Positions 1 to 11,535 of a DNA stretch of 64,000 nt are shown here, one piece after another. A program made the position numbers and the translations under genes. The DNA is from Cycas panzhihuaensis. Its lineage: Eukaryota; Cycadophyta. Under the pieces are notes generated by a model. That model searched no databases. It saw nothing but the letters and a program-made list of their open reading frames with translations, and was not told where the DNA came from. Each line of letters starts with the position of its first letter. The first letter of the stretch is position 1. The DNA is taken from positions 147,505,741 through 147,569,740 of the forward strand of contig CM041465.1 of the NCBI GenBank assembly GCA_023213395.1, in the 5' to 3' direction.

Positions 1-840
1 ATGGATACGAAGCTAAAGATGAGCACGACTTTTCATCCTCAAACAGACGGCCATACTGAAGTTGTCAACAGGACATTGGTACAGTTGTTACGAGGATACA
101 ATGCCAAGCATCCTAAGACTTGGGATGAAAGTCTCCCATACCTGCAATTTGCATTTAATAGAGCTATCCATAGCTCAACCCAAAAATCACCATTTGAGGT
201 ATGTTTGAGATTTCTGTCTGCAAGTCCTTTCAATCTAGAATTCTCTGCTCAACTTTCTACAGGAAATGGAAAGGAGGAAGAAGGAGATGAAAAGGCACAA
301 AGATTCTTGGAAAGAATCAGAAAAATCCATCAACAGGTTGAAGAGCAGCTTCAAAAATCTCAACAGAGATACAAACAGCGACATGATGCACATAGAACCA
401 GCCATTCCTTTAAGGAAGGAGATAGAGTTTGGTTGCACCTCAGTAAGAAAAGATTGCAAGGTGAAGACAAAAAGCTAAAGCCTTTACGATATGGTCCTTT
501 TACAATCCTGAAGAAAATTGGGGAAAACGCTTTCCAGCTTGAACTTCCAGAATTCATGAAGATGTATTCCATAGTGAATGTTGAGAATCTGAAGATGTTC
601 GAGCCATCCATGTTGGATGAAGATGAAGACGGAGTTCCACTCTTACCAAATCCAGAGGAGTTGCGGATAGAGAAAGAAGAACCAATGCAAAATGATTGCA
701 TTCTTCAAAGGAAGCAGACCCAGACTCGAAGAGGCATAATCGAGTCCTTCAAAATTGCAGAGAAAGGACAAGTACCTAGCAAAGCAAAATGGTACAATAA
801 GGAGATAGGGAAAATCAAATTCTCTCATCTACAACTATAA
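1..840 (+). CDS. Ty3/gypsy polyprotein, C-terminal integrase part (5' end outside window)
   Basis: This is the last 279 residues of a Ty3/gypsy pol polyprotein; the upstream protease, reverse transcriptase, RNase H and integrase core lie left of the window. Visible landmarks are the integrase stretch FHPQTDGHTEVVNRTL near residues 11-26, SPFEV near 63-67, and the GPY/F-like module LRYGPFTILKKIGENAFQL near residues 163-181, followed by an acidic and then basic tail ending at a TAA stop. There is no stop or frameshift across the 840 bases, so this copy is less decayed than most others here. Integrase inserts the cDNA into host DNA in the nucleus. No clear chromodomain is visible. A polypurine tract and LTR follow directly, which fixes the orientation. 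The family call is firm; the lineage within gypsy is not determined. Confidence 0.93.
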   Translation: MDTKLKMSTTFHPQTDGHTEVVNRTLVQLLRGYNAKHPKTWDESLPYLQFAFNRAIHSSTQKSPFEVCLRFLSASPFNLEFSAQLSTGNGKEEEGDEKAQRFLERIRKIHQQVEEQLQKSQQRYKQRHDAHRTSHSFKEGDRVWLHLSKKRLQGEDKKLKPLRYGPFTILKKIGENAFQLELPEFMKMYSIVNVENLKMFEPSMLDEDEDGVPLLPNPEELRIEKEEPMQNDCILQRKQTQTRRGIIESFKIAEKGQVPSKAKWYNKEIGKIKFSHLQL

Positions 841-863
841 AGTTCATGAGGCCATGAACTTCT

Positions 864-878
864 AAAAAAGGGGAGTTC
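864..878 (+). other. Polypurine tract of the gypsy element
   Basis: The purine run AAAAAAGGGGAG lies just after the polyprotein stop and directly before the TG that starts the LTR. This is where plus-strand DNA synthesis is primed in LTR retrotransposons. Confidence 0.8.
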
Positions 879-2022
879 TGATTCGTTTTCGGATCTTTAA
901 ATACTCTTAAAATACTTTGCTTTTCATGTAAATGGTCTTTATGTATTAGAAAATTGCCTTAAAAAGGCTTAATGGTCTTCATTTAGTAGAAATATGCCTT
1001 TAAAAGGCTAAAAAAATGTAAAAAATATATTTCTACAAGTGCAAATAGGTGCTATTAAGGTGCTATAACTGCTACCAAGGTGCTACTAAGGTGCTACAAC
1101 TGCTACCAAGGTGCTATACAAGTGCTACGAGCGCTCTGCTACAAGACAGCTGCGTCAACTACTCTGCGGCCAGCTAAGAATCGTGTCAAGCCACACAAGC
1201 TGCGGCAAAGAATCGCTACCTAAAAGTAAAAAAATGGAAAAATAAGAAAAACGGAAATGATTTTGGCAGCGCAAACGGGATCCGTTTGGCACGAAATTTG
1301 AGGAGAGAGCATGCACACATGTCCTCTACACATTTAAAGAGGAAAAACTCCAAATTAAAAGGATTTTTCCAAGATTTCACAAGCCGTTTTGGAATCCGTT
1401 GGAAAACGGAAAAACGGAAATAACTCTTGCAAATGAAAACGCTTTTAAGCGAAATTTTGGAGAGGAACAAAAGGGATATCGACAGAGATTTTTATCAGGA
1501 AAATGAGGATGCCGCAGCCCTAGACGTAGCACGGAGTAAGATTCGAGGAAAGCTTCGAGAAAATCGTTTTTTCGGAAAGAGAACGGCTCCAGAAAGTGAA
1601 AGTCTGCGTTGGGAGAGAAGAAGACAGAAATGTAGCGGAAAAAACCTGTTGCGGGGATCTTGAAGGAGCCGGAAGATCGTAGTTGCAGCTGAGTGGAGAA
1701 GATGGTTGCAGTCGAGAAAGAGACGCTAGCCAGTTTTTTTTTCTTCACCAAAAAGGGGTTTTTGGTAATAAATGACCAAAAACGTTTTGCAGACTTCGAG
1801 ACAGAGGTTTCAGTGAGCAGTAGCGACTCAAGGAGCGCCCAAAGACTCAATTTCTCTCTCCCAAAACGTCAGAGTCCCTTGCATGCTCAATAGAGCACAA
1901 ACAAAAGGAGTTTTGTAAGAAAATTCCAAATATTTTCAATTCTATGTAATAATAATGTAAATTGTTCTGGATTTTGTTTCAATTGGTTAAAGTCTTCACT
2001 TTCCCATTCAAGATTCAGATCA
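879..2022 (+). repeat. 3' LTR of the gypsy element (about 1.14 kb)
   Basis: The LTR starts with TG right after the polypurine tract and is proposed to end with CA at 2021-2022. Immediately after that, sequence homologous to another element's LTR (4105-4440) resumes, which supports this right boundary. The matching 5' LTR and the target duplication are left of the window. It holds an imperfect 31-bp direct repeat around 1050-1120 (core AAGGTGCTA). Several short open frames inside it (1377-1893, both strands) resemble no protein I know and are taken as chance. Confidence 0.75.
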
Positions 2023-4440
2023 ATATATAGTACATATCACCACTTGGTTGTCCAATCACATTTCAAGAGCCACTTAGCCAACCAATTACTAATTACAATG
2101 AAGAAGTATGCATGCTATGACCCCTTAGTGGACATTAAAGGGATAACTACATTGATTACATCAATTAAATATTCATATGGGTTAACATTACCCAACATTC
2201 CCCCTTTAATGCTAAACTATGCCACCTAACTGCTTCAAATCTTGATGTTGAGTCCATATAAAAGTCAAACATCTACTGGAGTACATGGGTAACCAGTTGT
2301 TGTACCCACCAGTCCTCTAGAATGACATTCTCGAACATTGTTCACCAACATTTGTTTCTTAAGCAGCCTTTGCCTACCCCCATTTTACCTGTTTTTGGCT
2401 CTTTTGCACCCTGAGGAGACAAAGCTGGTTGAAAAACCTTAGCCCTATCCACTACATTGTGAAACAAACATGCAAAAATGGTTATTCGAGTAGAACCATG
2501 TGACAAAACACCTTTTTTTTAATCTTAGGATCCATTTTAACACCTTGTCAACTTAATGTTTGAACTTCACACCATTAAAATTACCTTGAAAATTTCTCAA
2601 AACATATTGTACGACTACTTTGCAACACAACTGATGACACTTAATCCCAATGTCGTATCAGGGAATTATGGCCATTTCCATAAGCAGATGTAGACTTTTA
2701 ATGAAAAAACTTTAAAAAATAAAAGAGCACCTTTTTCGAGTTGGCCCTTGGTCGCTTTAAAACATCCCATGCAATCTCCCAAGGGGCTTGCAAACTTCAA
2801 ACACATCTTAAAAACATATTAATACAACTTAATAAAGTTTTAAAACTTTGGATTAAGAGAAATCAAATGCCAATGGGTCGTTTGACGTGCGCACGACTTG
2901 TGCACATTTGTGGGTGATCTGATGGCTTGTACACTATGATCATTAGCTAAATCATAGTATGGAACACCTCTTTAGAGTAAAACGAACCTTATGATCGCAA
3001 TGACAGCATCAATTTTGCCTAGAACTCACTCACGGTGGAGAAAACATCAATGGAAAGCGCCCAATTTTCCTCATTTCCCTTGAAGTCTACTATGAAGGTG
3101 CCCAATGCAAAACAGAGCCACCCAACCATAGATAATCTGATCAATGCTCCATGTAGGACTACCAAAAACTACTAGTAGCTATCCTTTGTCACAAATAGTC
3201 TTAAAAAATTTATTAATATGTAGTTTTAGTCTATTGGGAGGAGTCCAACCTTGCAACATAGTGCCCAACCTTAGAACAAAGTTGCTAAGAGACAAATTTT
3301 CATCATATCTGCCTTCTATCACTTAATTCTAGCATTCAATGCTCAAGCACAAGGGTTTTCTCAAAAGTTTTTATGCTAGCACCACTTTTGAAACCCTTCA
3401 AACCCTCTTTTCTGCTTTAGATCAGAAACGAAGAGGATACTTCTTATTGCACATACACAGCTAGCCAACCATTCCCTTTCATATACAGGTTTTCAATGTA
3501 TCAACAAGCTCCACACCAAGCCTCAAACTTGCTAGTTATCTTCACATGGGCCAACGAACTATCCGTTGCTCTCAACATGCTACAAAACCCTCTTCAACTA
3601 TAGTACCACTTCATGATAGAGGCTAAAATCATGGCCAATCTGCCAAAACACTGGCTTCACAAGGTGATTATAGGCATGTATTTGAAGCCTTGCTCTGGGA
3701 CTCATGTGCAACACCTACATGTATAATGAGAAAACATGCAAAATAACTAGTCCAAAAATGAATAAAACATGTGGCAAACCTTTGTGGGATTCGATATAAG
3801 CACAACACCTATGCTGCTAGCTAGATTTATACTACATAAGCACCAAATAATTACAGTTCAAAACCATCCACAATTTGCAGTAGCACTTCACCTTCCAAAT
3901 AAATAGGTTATCCCCCTTATGGGTCACAAATAGGTATACTTAAAATAAGCCCTTGATAGGTGGACACACTCATAGTCTTATAGCCTAACTAGGGTCAAAA
4001 GTGGCTTGAACCTAGAGCTCTAATAGGATCACTACAAAATTAAAACCCTAGTTCTGATACCAATTGAAAGAAAATAGGCAAGCAAAACATGCTCTTATAC
4101 CACTTGTAAGAAACTAAATGTCCTTACACAGGTCCAAGATCTAATAAGACTATGAAATAAAGATATATAGGTGAATAATAAATGAAGGAATATATACAAA
4201 TACATAATACAATATACTTGTGGGAAGTGACCACTTTCAATTGTATTATGGCAAACCAATACATATATATAGTACATATCACCACTTGCTTGTCCAATCA
4301 CATTCCAGGAGCCACTTAGTCAACCGATGACTAATTACAATGAAGAAGTGTGCACACTATGATCCCCTAATGCATATTAAAGGGATAACTACATTGATTT
4401 ACATCAATTAAATATTCACATGGGTTAACATTACCCAACA
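2023..4440 (-). mobile_element. Non-autonomous LTR element, minus strand, interrupted by the gypsy insertion
   Basis: Two direct repeats share long identical stretches: 2023-2197 (partial, cut by the gypsy LTR) and 4105-4440. The right copy begins TGTAAG and ends CCCAACA. Left of it, the plus-strand bases at 4091-4102 are the complement of TGGTATAAGAGC, a variant initiator-Met primer-binding site. Right of the left copy, CCCCCTTT is a minus-strand polypurine tract. This fixes the orientation as minus, with the 5' LTR at 4105-4440. The internal region of about 1.9 kb (2198-4090) shows no recognisable gag or pol in either strand, so it is probably a non-coding derivative. It has itself inserted into a gypsy gag that resumes at 4441. 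Confidence 0.75.
4105..4440 (-). repeat. 5' LTR of the minus-strand element (336 bp)
   Basis: It is bounded by TGTAAG and CCCAACA and lies beside a primer-binding site at 4091-4102. It matches 2023-2197 over the right half. Confidence 0.75.
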
Positions 4441-4917
4441 ACAGTTTGTTGTAGACGTGAGTTTGTTGAAGAAGGGTCTTAGGTGTCCTCATATTGTTTG
4501 AAAAAATAGGTGTAGAATGAATTTCATGTGAGTGCATTTGGATTTTCTAATTTCCACCAGCAAAACTAATGATGTCCTTTGCCTTCTAGATAGATGGAAG
4601 TAAAGGTGAGCTTATCGGTGTGAGTCATAGGGTTAAGGTCAAAATATGACCCAAGTTTGTGGATCCAATTGTGGGTAGAGTCGTGATTTAACTTTAGAGC
4701 AAAAGTTGGGATGTTGATTTTGAGGTCTTGTTGTTGTTGTTGTTGAAGGGGTGGTAGTGGTGGAGGAGAGGTGCCAATGGAAGTAGATGTGGAGGGCATA
4801 CTGAAAATATGGGTGAAAAGATTCTTGACCTCATCAAATAGCTTAGTGATGTTGTTTAGGGAGCTGTATTAGGTCTCCAGGGTTGAGATCTAGTCCACTT
4901 GGGTAGGAGGAGCCATT
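4441..4917 (-). pseudogene. Ty3/gypsy gag remnant
   Basis: Read on the minus strand from an ATG at 4917, the frame gives a weakly conserved N-terminus with two stops. A poly-glutamine run (GTT repeats on the plus strand at about 4730-4745) follows, then a gag-like core: LKINIPTFALKLNHDSTHNW, KLGSYFDLNPMTHTDKLTF, and YLEGKG. This matches the usual retrotransposon gag pattern of a W-containing helix followed by a phrase like FYLDGxALxWW. The frame ends at 4440 where the LTR element is inserted. The rest of the element is therefore displaced, probably left of the window. Gag forms the cytoplasmic particle. The family call rests on pattern only. Confidence 0.6.
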
Positions 4918-5639
4918 GAACAAAAGAAATAATGAGTTTAAAGAATTGGGCTAAGAGAAAGGGGATTGGAGAAGAAGAAGGGGATTAGAAAAAAAGGGGA
5001 CTAGATAAGATTGAACATAATTAAAGAGTCGGGGAAAGATGTAGAGGGGGGGGGGGGGTTCTATAACCTGTTGGCCCCCTGATTACAAAGGAACCTTTGT
5101 GGGGTGTCTTTAGACTATTTTTCCCAAGACTTCTATAAGAAATATCCTTAGTCCACTAAGACAAATATGATCTCTTCATCAAGATGATGTAAGTGAAAAT
5201 ACGCACTAAAATTGGTTGTGGGGCTCATAGGGTGCCTATACATCAATTTTCCCTCAAGCATAGGTTAAAATTGACTTAGTGCAAAATGATAGGCACGATT
5301 CCGCTGTTACAATGAGATAGGTGAAAATAAGGGCAAAAATATTTTTTGTGGACTTTTTTGTTCTTTTTTATGTATAGTCTATTGGAAAGGGTTTAGACTG
5401 CATAAAATAGATATTTATTGAACTAAGCTTGTAAACAACAATTTTGCTTAGGTGCTTGTTGCAGAATAAAAAACAGAGCACATACCACCAATACTAAATA
5501 GGATTTGATGTTGAGATTTTAGACTGAACTTAGGGTTTTCCTAATCTGTAGTCTATTTGAAATATTTTTCAGTCGATAATAACGAACCAACACACTATCT
5601 TATGGCTTTAACTACAGAGGGTTATTGTACTTATAGCTG
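4918..5639. other. Gene-free interval with purine tract and G-run
   Basis: I see no coding sequence. There is a purine-rich stretch at about 4920-5060 ending in a run of 13 G at 5046-5058. If the gag at 4441-4917 is minus-strand, this would be its leader. The 16-base phrase GAGCACATACCACCAA occurs near 5476 and again near 6171. Confidence 0.4.
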
Positions 5640-6190
5640 TAGTTTCCATCTCTGAAGTGTATGTAGAGAGTGTTGTTGTTGTTAGACCTTTATGTTTAAA
5701 TATTAAGTCACGTACTTTATATACTTTATATAAGGGTACTTTACCACCAAATGTGATAAAGTACACACCCACATTCTTTCTAGTGACACAATGTTGTGAT
5801 CTGAGGATCAATGTATTCCTCGTGCACTTTTGCACATGTGAATGTACATGGGTTAAGGCATGCATGTTTGACAAGTGTCAAACATGTAGCCCCCTAAGGT
5901 CCTGCTCCTCCTCTATATATTAGGACCATTATTCATGTAGAGCATGATGAGTGTGAGGTATTGTATTGTTATTCTGCTCATTTGAATATAAGCTAATCTT
6001 GTTATTTGGAGATAGGAATAGTTCCTACTATTCCACTTCTTTTATCTTTATATGCTTGAGTTATGCTTGCTTAGTTACTTGTCCTTCTAGTGCTATTGAT
6101 GTGATGCTAATCATCTCAATCTCTTAGCACACTCCCTCTCCAAGAGATCCTAGGTTGTCTTTGTGGTATTGGAGCACATACCACCAACAT
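5640..6190 (+). repeat. Probable 5' LTR (plus strand), left edge not resolved
   Basis: A TATA-like box (CTATATATTA, 5912-5921) lies about 280 bases before TTGGTATCAAAGC, whose core TGGTATCAAAGC (6192-6203) is an initiator-Met-type primer-binding site. This is the expected order of U3, R, U5 and primer site. The left edge is a guess and no partner LTR is seen. Both strands are open over much of 5608-5923, but neither translation looks like a known protein. Confidence 0.5.
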
Positions 6191-6191
6191 T

Positions 6192-6203
6192 TGGTATCAA
6201 AGC
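6192..6203 (+). other. Primer-binding site
   Basis: TGGTATCAAAGC differs by one base from the common plant site TGGTATCAGAGC, complementary to the 3' end of initiator methionine tRNA. Confidence 0.65.
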
Positions 6204-8440
6204 AAATTGGAGAAGAGTATTTGTTGTTTGCAAGCTGGAGGAAGGGCACCAAACCCTTGGTGATGACCTTCGCTCTCCGAAGGTAATCCAAAACCAAGTT
6301 TGGCTTTATTTTTTGTTTTTTTGTTTTTATCATCTCAAAGTGTTTGCAGGCTGAAAATTAACAAATTTAATTTCTAGGAATTTTTTCTAGGGCTAATTTC
6401 GTATGTGCAACAATGAAAATACATAAAAATCATTATTTTTCATCTTTTTTTTTGAAATAAAAATTATTTTGCAAGGTTTTCTTAGTGAATCTGTAGGTTC
6501 TCAGCCTAGTTCACCCTCAACTAGCATCAAACTTGGTGCACCTATCATTCTTAGCTTGTATCCACACTCGAGTAACTCCACACTAAGCTAGGGCAAATTT
6601 TCCACAGTTTTGGGTGAATTTACAAAAGGAACATAGTTGTTTTTCATTTGTCTCACTTGTTGGCTATGTTTTGAAGCTATCCAAAGGTGGTACTACCCTA
6701 GTCGCAGATCTGGAGTGGTAAGAGTCACTCCCAGAGTCCGTTTCTCCTACGGCTATCCGTTTGTTCCTTCCACAGCCTATGCACCCAACGCAACCTTCAT
6801 TTGGTTCAATCTCTCTCTCTAATGCACCAAATGCAACAAAATCAAAGCCGAATCTTTGTTGGCCCTTGATAGAGCCACATCTGAAATCTTGTTGGGATCT
6901 GCACTTTCATTGAGGAGAAACAAACACCTATGTGGTTTGATTTGCGTCTGTCGTCACCCAATTGGATTTTTCAAATCAAAAAATCATTTGACTTTATAAA
7001 ACATACTTTAGGTTATAAAAAGTTGAATATACTTAGAATATTCTCTTTTCGATTAAATTTTATAAACTAAATTTTATCTTTATAAGTGATTTTAATCATA
7101 TTTCATTATTTTCTAAACGAAAATTCACCTTTTTTTAATTTTTTGAGTTTATTAATAGTTAAAAAAATGCAAGTGTGTTCTTTGACTCCAAAATTAGTGA
7201 TTTGACTTGTTTTTGTACTTTTTCATAAAAAAATGACATTGTACAAGTGTGTTTAAGGCTTCCTACGAGGTGTCCTCTTAATCCTAGTCATCAAAAAGGG
7301 CTAAAAATCACTTATTTTAATATAAAAAATCACTTTTTTTGGTGTGTGTTAGGACTATTTTAAAGTCCTAACATCTTCTTGGTGGCATGTGTATTTAGCA
7401 CAAGTGATTAAATTGTATTCTAAGTGGTTGTTTTTGCACCTAAAGAAGGAACCTACTTCAAGCACTATATGCAAGCAACATCTTCTCACTTGGCCTACAT
7501 GATAATTCACCATGATTTTGTCCATGGAATTTTATTTTGGGCTTGCAAGAGAGTCGACGTGTCTTATGTGGTTTATATAACCTTGGTTATTGGCCTAGGC
7601 ATACTATGCATGTAACTATACAACCTATATTAATGGCTTGGGCATGCTCTGTGTGTAACTATAAGGGTTGTATTAATGATTGGCATACTTTGTGTGGATT
7701 ATAAGGCCTATCATTGGTACCCCAAGTTCAAAGAAAACCAAGCCCATGTATGTGATAGATGGTTATCCACTAAGGTAATGATTTGTGTCCTATCCTTGAT
7801 CACCACCACCTAAAGATGCATATCACCAATGTTTCTAGGATGAATTACAAGTCTCAAGGATGACTCCATTATGAGACCAATCTAGGGAGGATGATTACTA
7901 TGTGAGGTTAATCCCCTGCCTAAAAATTAGGCCTCCACAACATTTTCATGTTGACATGGTAGGACATGTTGCCTAGTGTATTGGAGGATTGCAAAGGGAG
8001 GTATTGGTGACATGAGGGGGTGGCCACTCTTTCTAGTGATGGACAATTGGGGGCAATGTGTATAAAAATGATCGAGTGGGTTATGGCTGCCATGGTTGTA
8101 TCTTTTCATACCCACAACTTCAACGTGGAACATTCTCCTCTTCTTTTCTATATGTTTATGTATGTGTGGATGTGTTTGTGATATAAATAATTTGTGTAAT
8201 AATAAAATTAATGAACACTAAGAAAAACTCCTAATATCATCCCTATCATGTTGTGTTAGCAGGCTAAACATGGAGGATTTCATGATAGTGGTATTAAATC
8301 TGAAGGGATTCCAAAGGAGTTAGAAGGACCTATGATGGAAAATCCACCCAAATTACAACTAAAATCCTAGTTCTAACAAGTTGGCCTAGAATGAGTTGAA
8401 ACCCCCTAATAGGATGGTGTAATGCATTGGAAGCCCAGTA
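6204..8440. other. Decayed interval, no gene recognised
   Basis: No protein family is recognised. About 6970-7350 is very AT-rich. About 7565-7720 holds three diverged copies of a 50-60 base unit (phrases GGCATACTATGCATGTAACTA, GGCATGCTCTGTGTGTAACTA, GGCATACTTTGTGTGGATTA, here given as position markers). Since a primer site lies upstream and a gag downstream, this may be the leader of the same gypsy element with later insertions. Confidence 0.35.
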
Positions 8441-9400
8441 GCAATTTTTGAAAAAAATTAAGGAGATAGTTGATAAAGTGGAGGTTAAACTCTAGGAATC
8501 AGATCAATTTAACTAGGAAACTGGAGAGTTAATGGGAACTTTGAAGAACTAGAAGGACCAAAGCATGATGAATGAAACCCAAAAGGGGACACTGAGAAAA
8601 TCCTACAAGAGCCAAAAGGGAAAGTGAAAGAAGGCGAGGAATCAAAAAATGTGGGTGTACCATTTGTGGGGAAGAATGAAAATAAGGAAAGAACAAAGGC
8701 AAATCCTCTACTAACTCTACCATTGACTGCTCACTGAAATGAAAGGGGGATAAGGAAGAATGGGATAGGTTATAAAATACTGAACAACTTAAGAGAGTGA
8801 AGATTCCAAATTTCCATAAAAAAGGAATTAGAGCGGATTTTAAGTTTTGGATAAGGTCTATAGAAAATTTTTTCACAACTTTTGAAATTGGCCAAAGAAA
8901 TAAGATCACTTTAGTGCAATTTGCTCTAAAGGGAAAAACACAAGTTTGGTGGTATGAGATACAAAATGAAGTCAAGGAAGAATAGAGAGGACCTATTGAT
9001 GGATTAGACAAGATCAAGGAGATGATGACATAACAATTTGCACCTTCTAATGATAGAGATGAAACTTTGAACTAAGTGGCCTTGGTTAAACATATTGGAA
9101 CCATTTTGGAATTTAGTAAAAAAAAAAGGAGAATTTTTTCTCTCATATATTAGAAATTCTAGTGAGTCATTGATTACATTATTTTATCCAATGCCTTAGA
9201 TATTCCATCAAAAGTACAGTGGCATTTTCAGAACCAACCACTATAGAGGAGGTAGTTCATTGAGCCTTGAGGGCTAAAAGTATTGAGGTGAATCAAGTGC
9301 TTGATCATTTTAGGGGAAGCCTTTTTAGGGAAAGAAATTCTTCCCACAATAGAAAAAGAAAGATATTCTTTAAGCCATTGTATAAGAAAACCTTTAGAAA
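8440..9400 (+). pseudogene. Ty3/gypsy gag remnant
   Basis: A lysine- and glutamate-rich lead-in (about 8440-8790) is followed by a gag core in the frame at 8797-8985: FKFWIRSIENFFTTF, then KITLVQFALKGKTQVWWYEI. This matches the conserved capsid pattern with a tryptophan helix and ALKGxAxxWW. Downstream, QFAPSND follows after stops, again gag-like. Numerous stops and at least one A-run slip at 9118-9128 break the frame. No zinc knuckle, protease or reverse transcriptase follows before another insertion. It may belong to the LTR and primer site at 5640-6203. Confidence 0.65.
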
Positions 9401-10120
9401 GAAGAATTTTTAGAAGAAAACTTTTAATCTAAACACTAATCTCCAACAAAGGGATAAGACATGCTACATTTACATAGCAACAATGGTAGACAGGGTGGTC
9501 ATAATCTCCCATAGCATGGTTTGTACATTTTCTTGTGGTAGAAATCAGATTTACTAGGCATTTGATCTGAGTTTGTCTCTTTCATTCTTCATTCTCTACA
9601 TGTTCTTTGTCAATAGGATTACATTCTTCATCATCTAGCATTGGCCCAGATCTTCTCAGACATTTGTTGACTTGGTGTGAGACATAACGTCATCCTCGTG
9701 GCAAGATGTTCTTTCTATGTTTACCACTTAAGCTTGACGTATTTACTAGGGCGGTTTTTGCATTCCACTGCTCCAAGCATCTTTGGCCATTCATCGAGGT
9801 GTTAATCTTCTTCACATTTCCCCTCTTGTTTAGCATTTTCCTTATGTGGTTGTGACGCTTCGACCTTTGTGACTAGGGCACTATCTTCATGTTCACACAA
9901 TTGTCCTCATGTGGCTAGGGCATCTCATGATGCTTTCACTATTTGCTATATGGACTCAACTTCTGCATTTATAATTTGATATTAGTTTTGAATCCAAAAT
10001 GTCCTTTGAATAGCCAATCGCCTTTGTCTAAATCAAAAAGTTAGGGCATAAAATTCTAAGGGCCTTTTGCAAAGGCTCTTGTTTAAGAGTGGTTGTCTTA
10101 CAATTAGATGGCCTAATCAC
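9401..10120. other. Internal leader of a minus-strand LTR element, no coding seen
   Basis: It lies left of a minus-strand primer-binding site (10121-10134) and so would be the 5' leader and start of that element. I see no gag in either strand and no second LTR copy, so the element is truncated or rearranged on its left side. Confidence 0.35.
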
Positions 10121-10140
10121 AAGCTTTGATACCACTAATA

Positions 10141-10447
10141 TGTAACCAAGGGCAATTGCAGACTTAGAGAATGTTGCCCATTGAACAAGGATTGTCAAAG
10201 AGGTGATAGAATGAATTCTCTTCTATTATCTCCAAGCATTGACTTACAATCATGTTATATACACACTCTGATGCTTGTATAATAAGGTACCTCTCATTTA
10301 ACCACTTGAAAATCTACCTGACTAACTAAATTAGCTTTACTAATTAACTCCTAACTATCTAACTAACTAACAAAGTAATTAATTGACTAACATTCTAACT
10401 TAAATGCACTTTACACATAAGTACAATAATTTACACATAATATTACA
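10141..10447 (-). repeat. 5' LTR of a minus-strand element (about 307 bp)
   Basis: The segment starts TGTAACC and ends ATTACA, giving the TGTAA/TTACA inverted ends typical of LTRs. On its left the plus-strand bases 10121-10134 are the complement of TGGTATCAAAGCTT, a primer-binding site, so the element reads leftwards. It interrupts the copia RNase H that resumes at 10448. No partner LTR is seen. Confidence 0.6.
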
Positions 10448-11164
10448 TAGTGTCAAAACATATAGATGAATAATACTCATCATTTGTATAGGCAACTAGT
10501 AGGTAGTCTTATCTACTTTACTAACATTGGGCTTGATATTAGTTATGTTGTTAGTGTTGTAGCCCAATTTATGAGTGCTCCATCCATTTCTTATTGGAAG
10601 GCAACAAAGCATATATTGAGGTATGTTAAGGGTACTGTCATATTTGGACTCTTGTTTTCTAGAGCTGATGAGTTCAAATTGCATGGCTATACAAACTTAG
10701 ATTGGGTAGGAGATGTTGATGGTAGGAAATCTACATTAGGATATGTGTTTACATCTAGTTCTGGTATGGTTTCTTAGTGTAACAAGAAGCAAGCGACAAT
10801 CTCTTTGCCTTCCATATACGCAAAGTACAATGTAACAATTGCAACTACTTGTGAAACAATCTGGCTAAGGAGGCTACTTGGTCACTTTGAACTTTTGTAG
10901 GATAATCCTACACTACTATGTTATGACAATCAGGGTGTAATCCAACTTTCAAAGAATTCAATCTTCGATGCTAGGACAAAGCATATGCAAGTTCATCATC
11001 GCTTTATTCTAGAGGAGGTGTAGTGCAGAGCAATTGAGTTGGTCTATTGTCTAACTCAGGATCAAGTTGTTGACATTCTCGCTAAGTCATTGAGTTATGA
11101 GAAATTTGAGAAGTTTAGAAAGCTCTTATTTGTGAGAGATAATGAATTGCACATTATGAGTTGG
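10448..11164 (+). pseudogene. Copia reverse transcriptase end and RNase H remnant
   Basis: The frame from 10466 gives LYRQLVGSLIYFTNIGLDIS, then the RNase H opening YTNLDWVGDVDGRKSTLGYV and, past a TAG, NKKQATISLPSIYAKY, TIWLRRLLG, LLCYDNQGVIQLSKN, DARTKHMQVHHRFI and QDQVVDILAKSL. That is the canonical order of the end of copia pol. Three in-frame TAG stops interrupt it: one replaces the tryptophan of the usual S-W-x-x-K-K-Q phrase and two sit at expected glutamines. The upstream part of the polyprotein is missing, cut by the LTR at 10141-10447. The polyprotein ends about at the LTR start. Confidence 0.88.
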
Positions 11165-11535
11165 TGTTAAAAGCAATGTCTAATTCTTACTCTTTTTTTT
11201 TTTTTTCAAGTTAACTGATGAGCCACATTAGGTAGGTTCTCTTGAGAGTTGTACTTCTATATTTGTTCTCCCACATGTAAGAGCATGCATGAGTTGTACC
11301 TTGATGTTTCCTTACTTTATTGCTTTATTCTTTTGCTCACACTCTCATTATTAATGAGGAGTGATCTTACTCTCATCAATTCAATGAAGTGATTGATTGA
11401 TGCAAAACGAATAGACTGAGAGCTTATTGTATTCATTTGTGATCTAATGTAAGATTATTTCTTGTAAATCATTGTGTAATTGTAATCTTATCTTGCTCTT
11501 ATTTACTTGTTGCTTTTTCACTCATATTTCTAACA
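11165..11535 (+). repeat. 3' LTR of copia element (371 bp)
   Basis: It starts TGTTAAAAGC directly after the polyprotein and ends TTTCTAACA. The same family appears reversed at 32307-37953, where it is split by another insertion; the rejoined length there is 367 bp. That second copy confirms both ends. Confidence 0.85.

Noticed and set aside
1377-1893. Open frames inside the gypsy LTR (157 and 66-78 codons)
   Set aside because: They lie wholly within the LTR, on both strands, with no known motif.
5608-5923. Open frames on both strands near 5.6-5.9 kb
   Set aside because: Neither translation is protein-like, and the region reads as LTR with TATA box and primer site.
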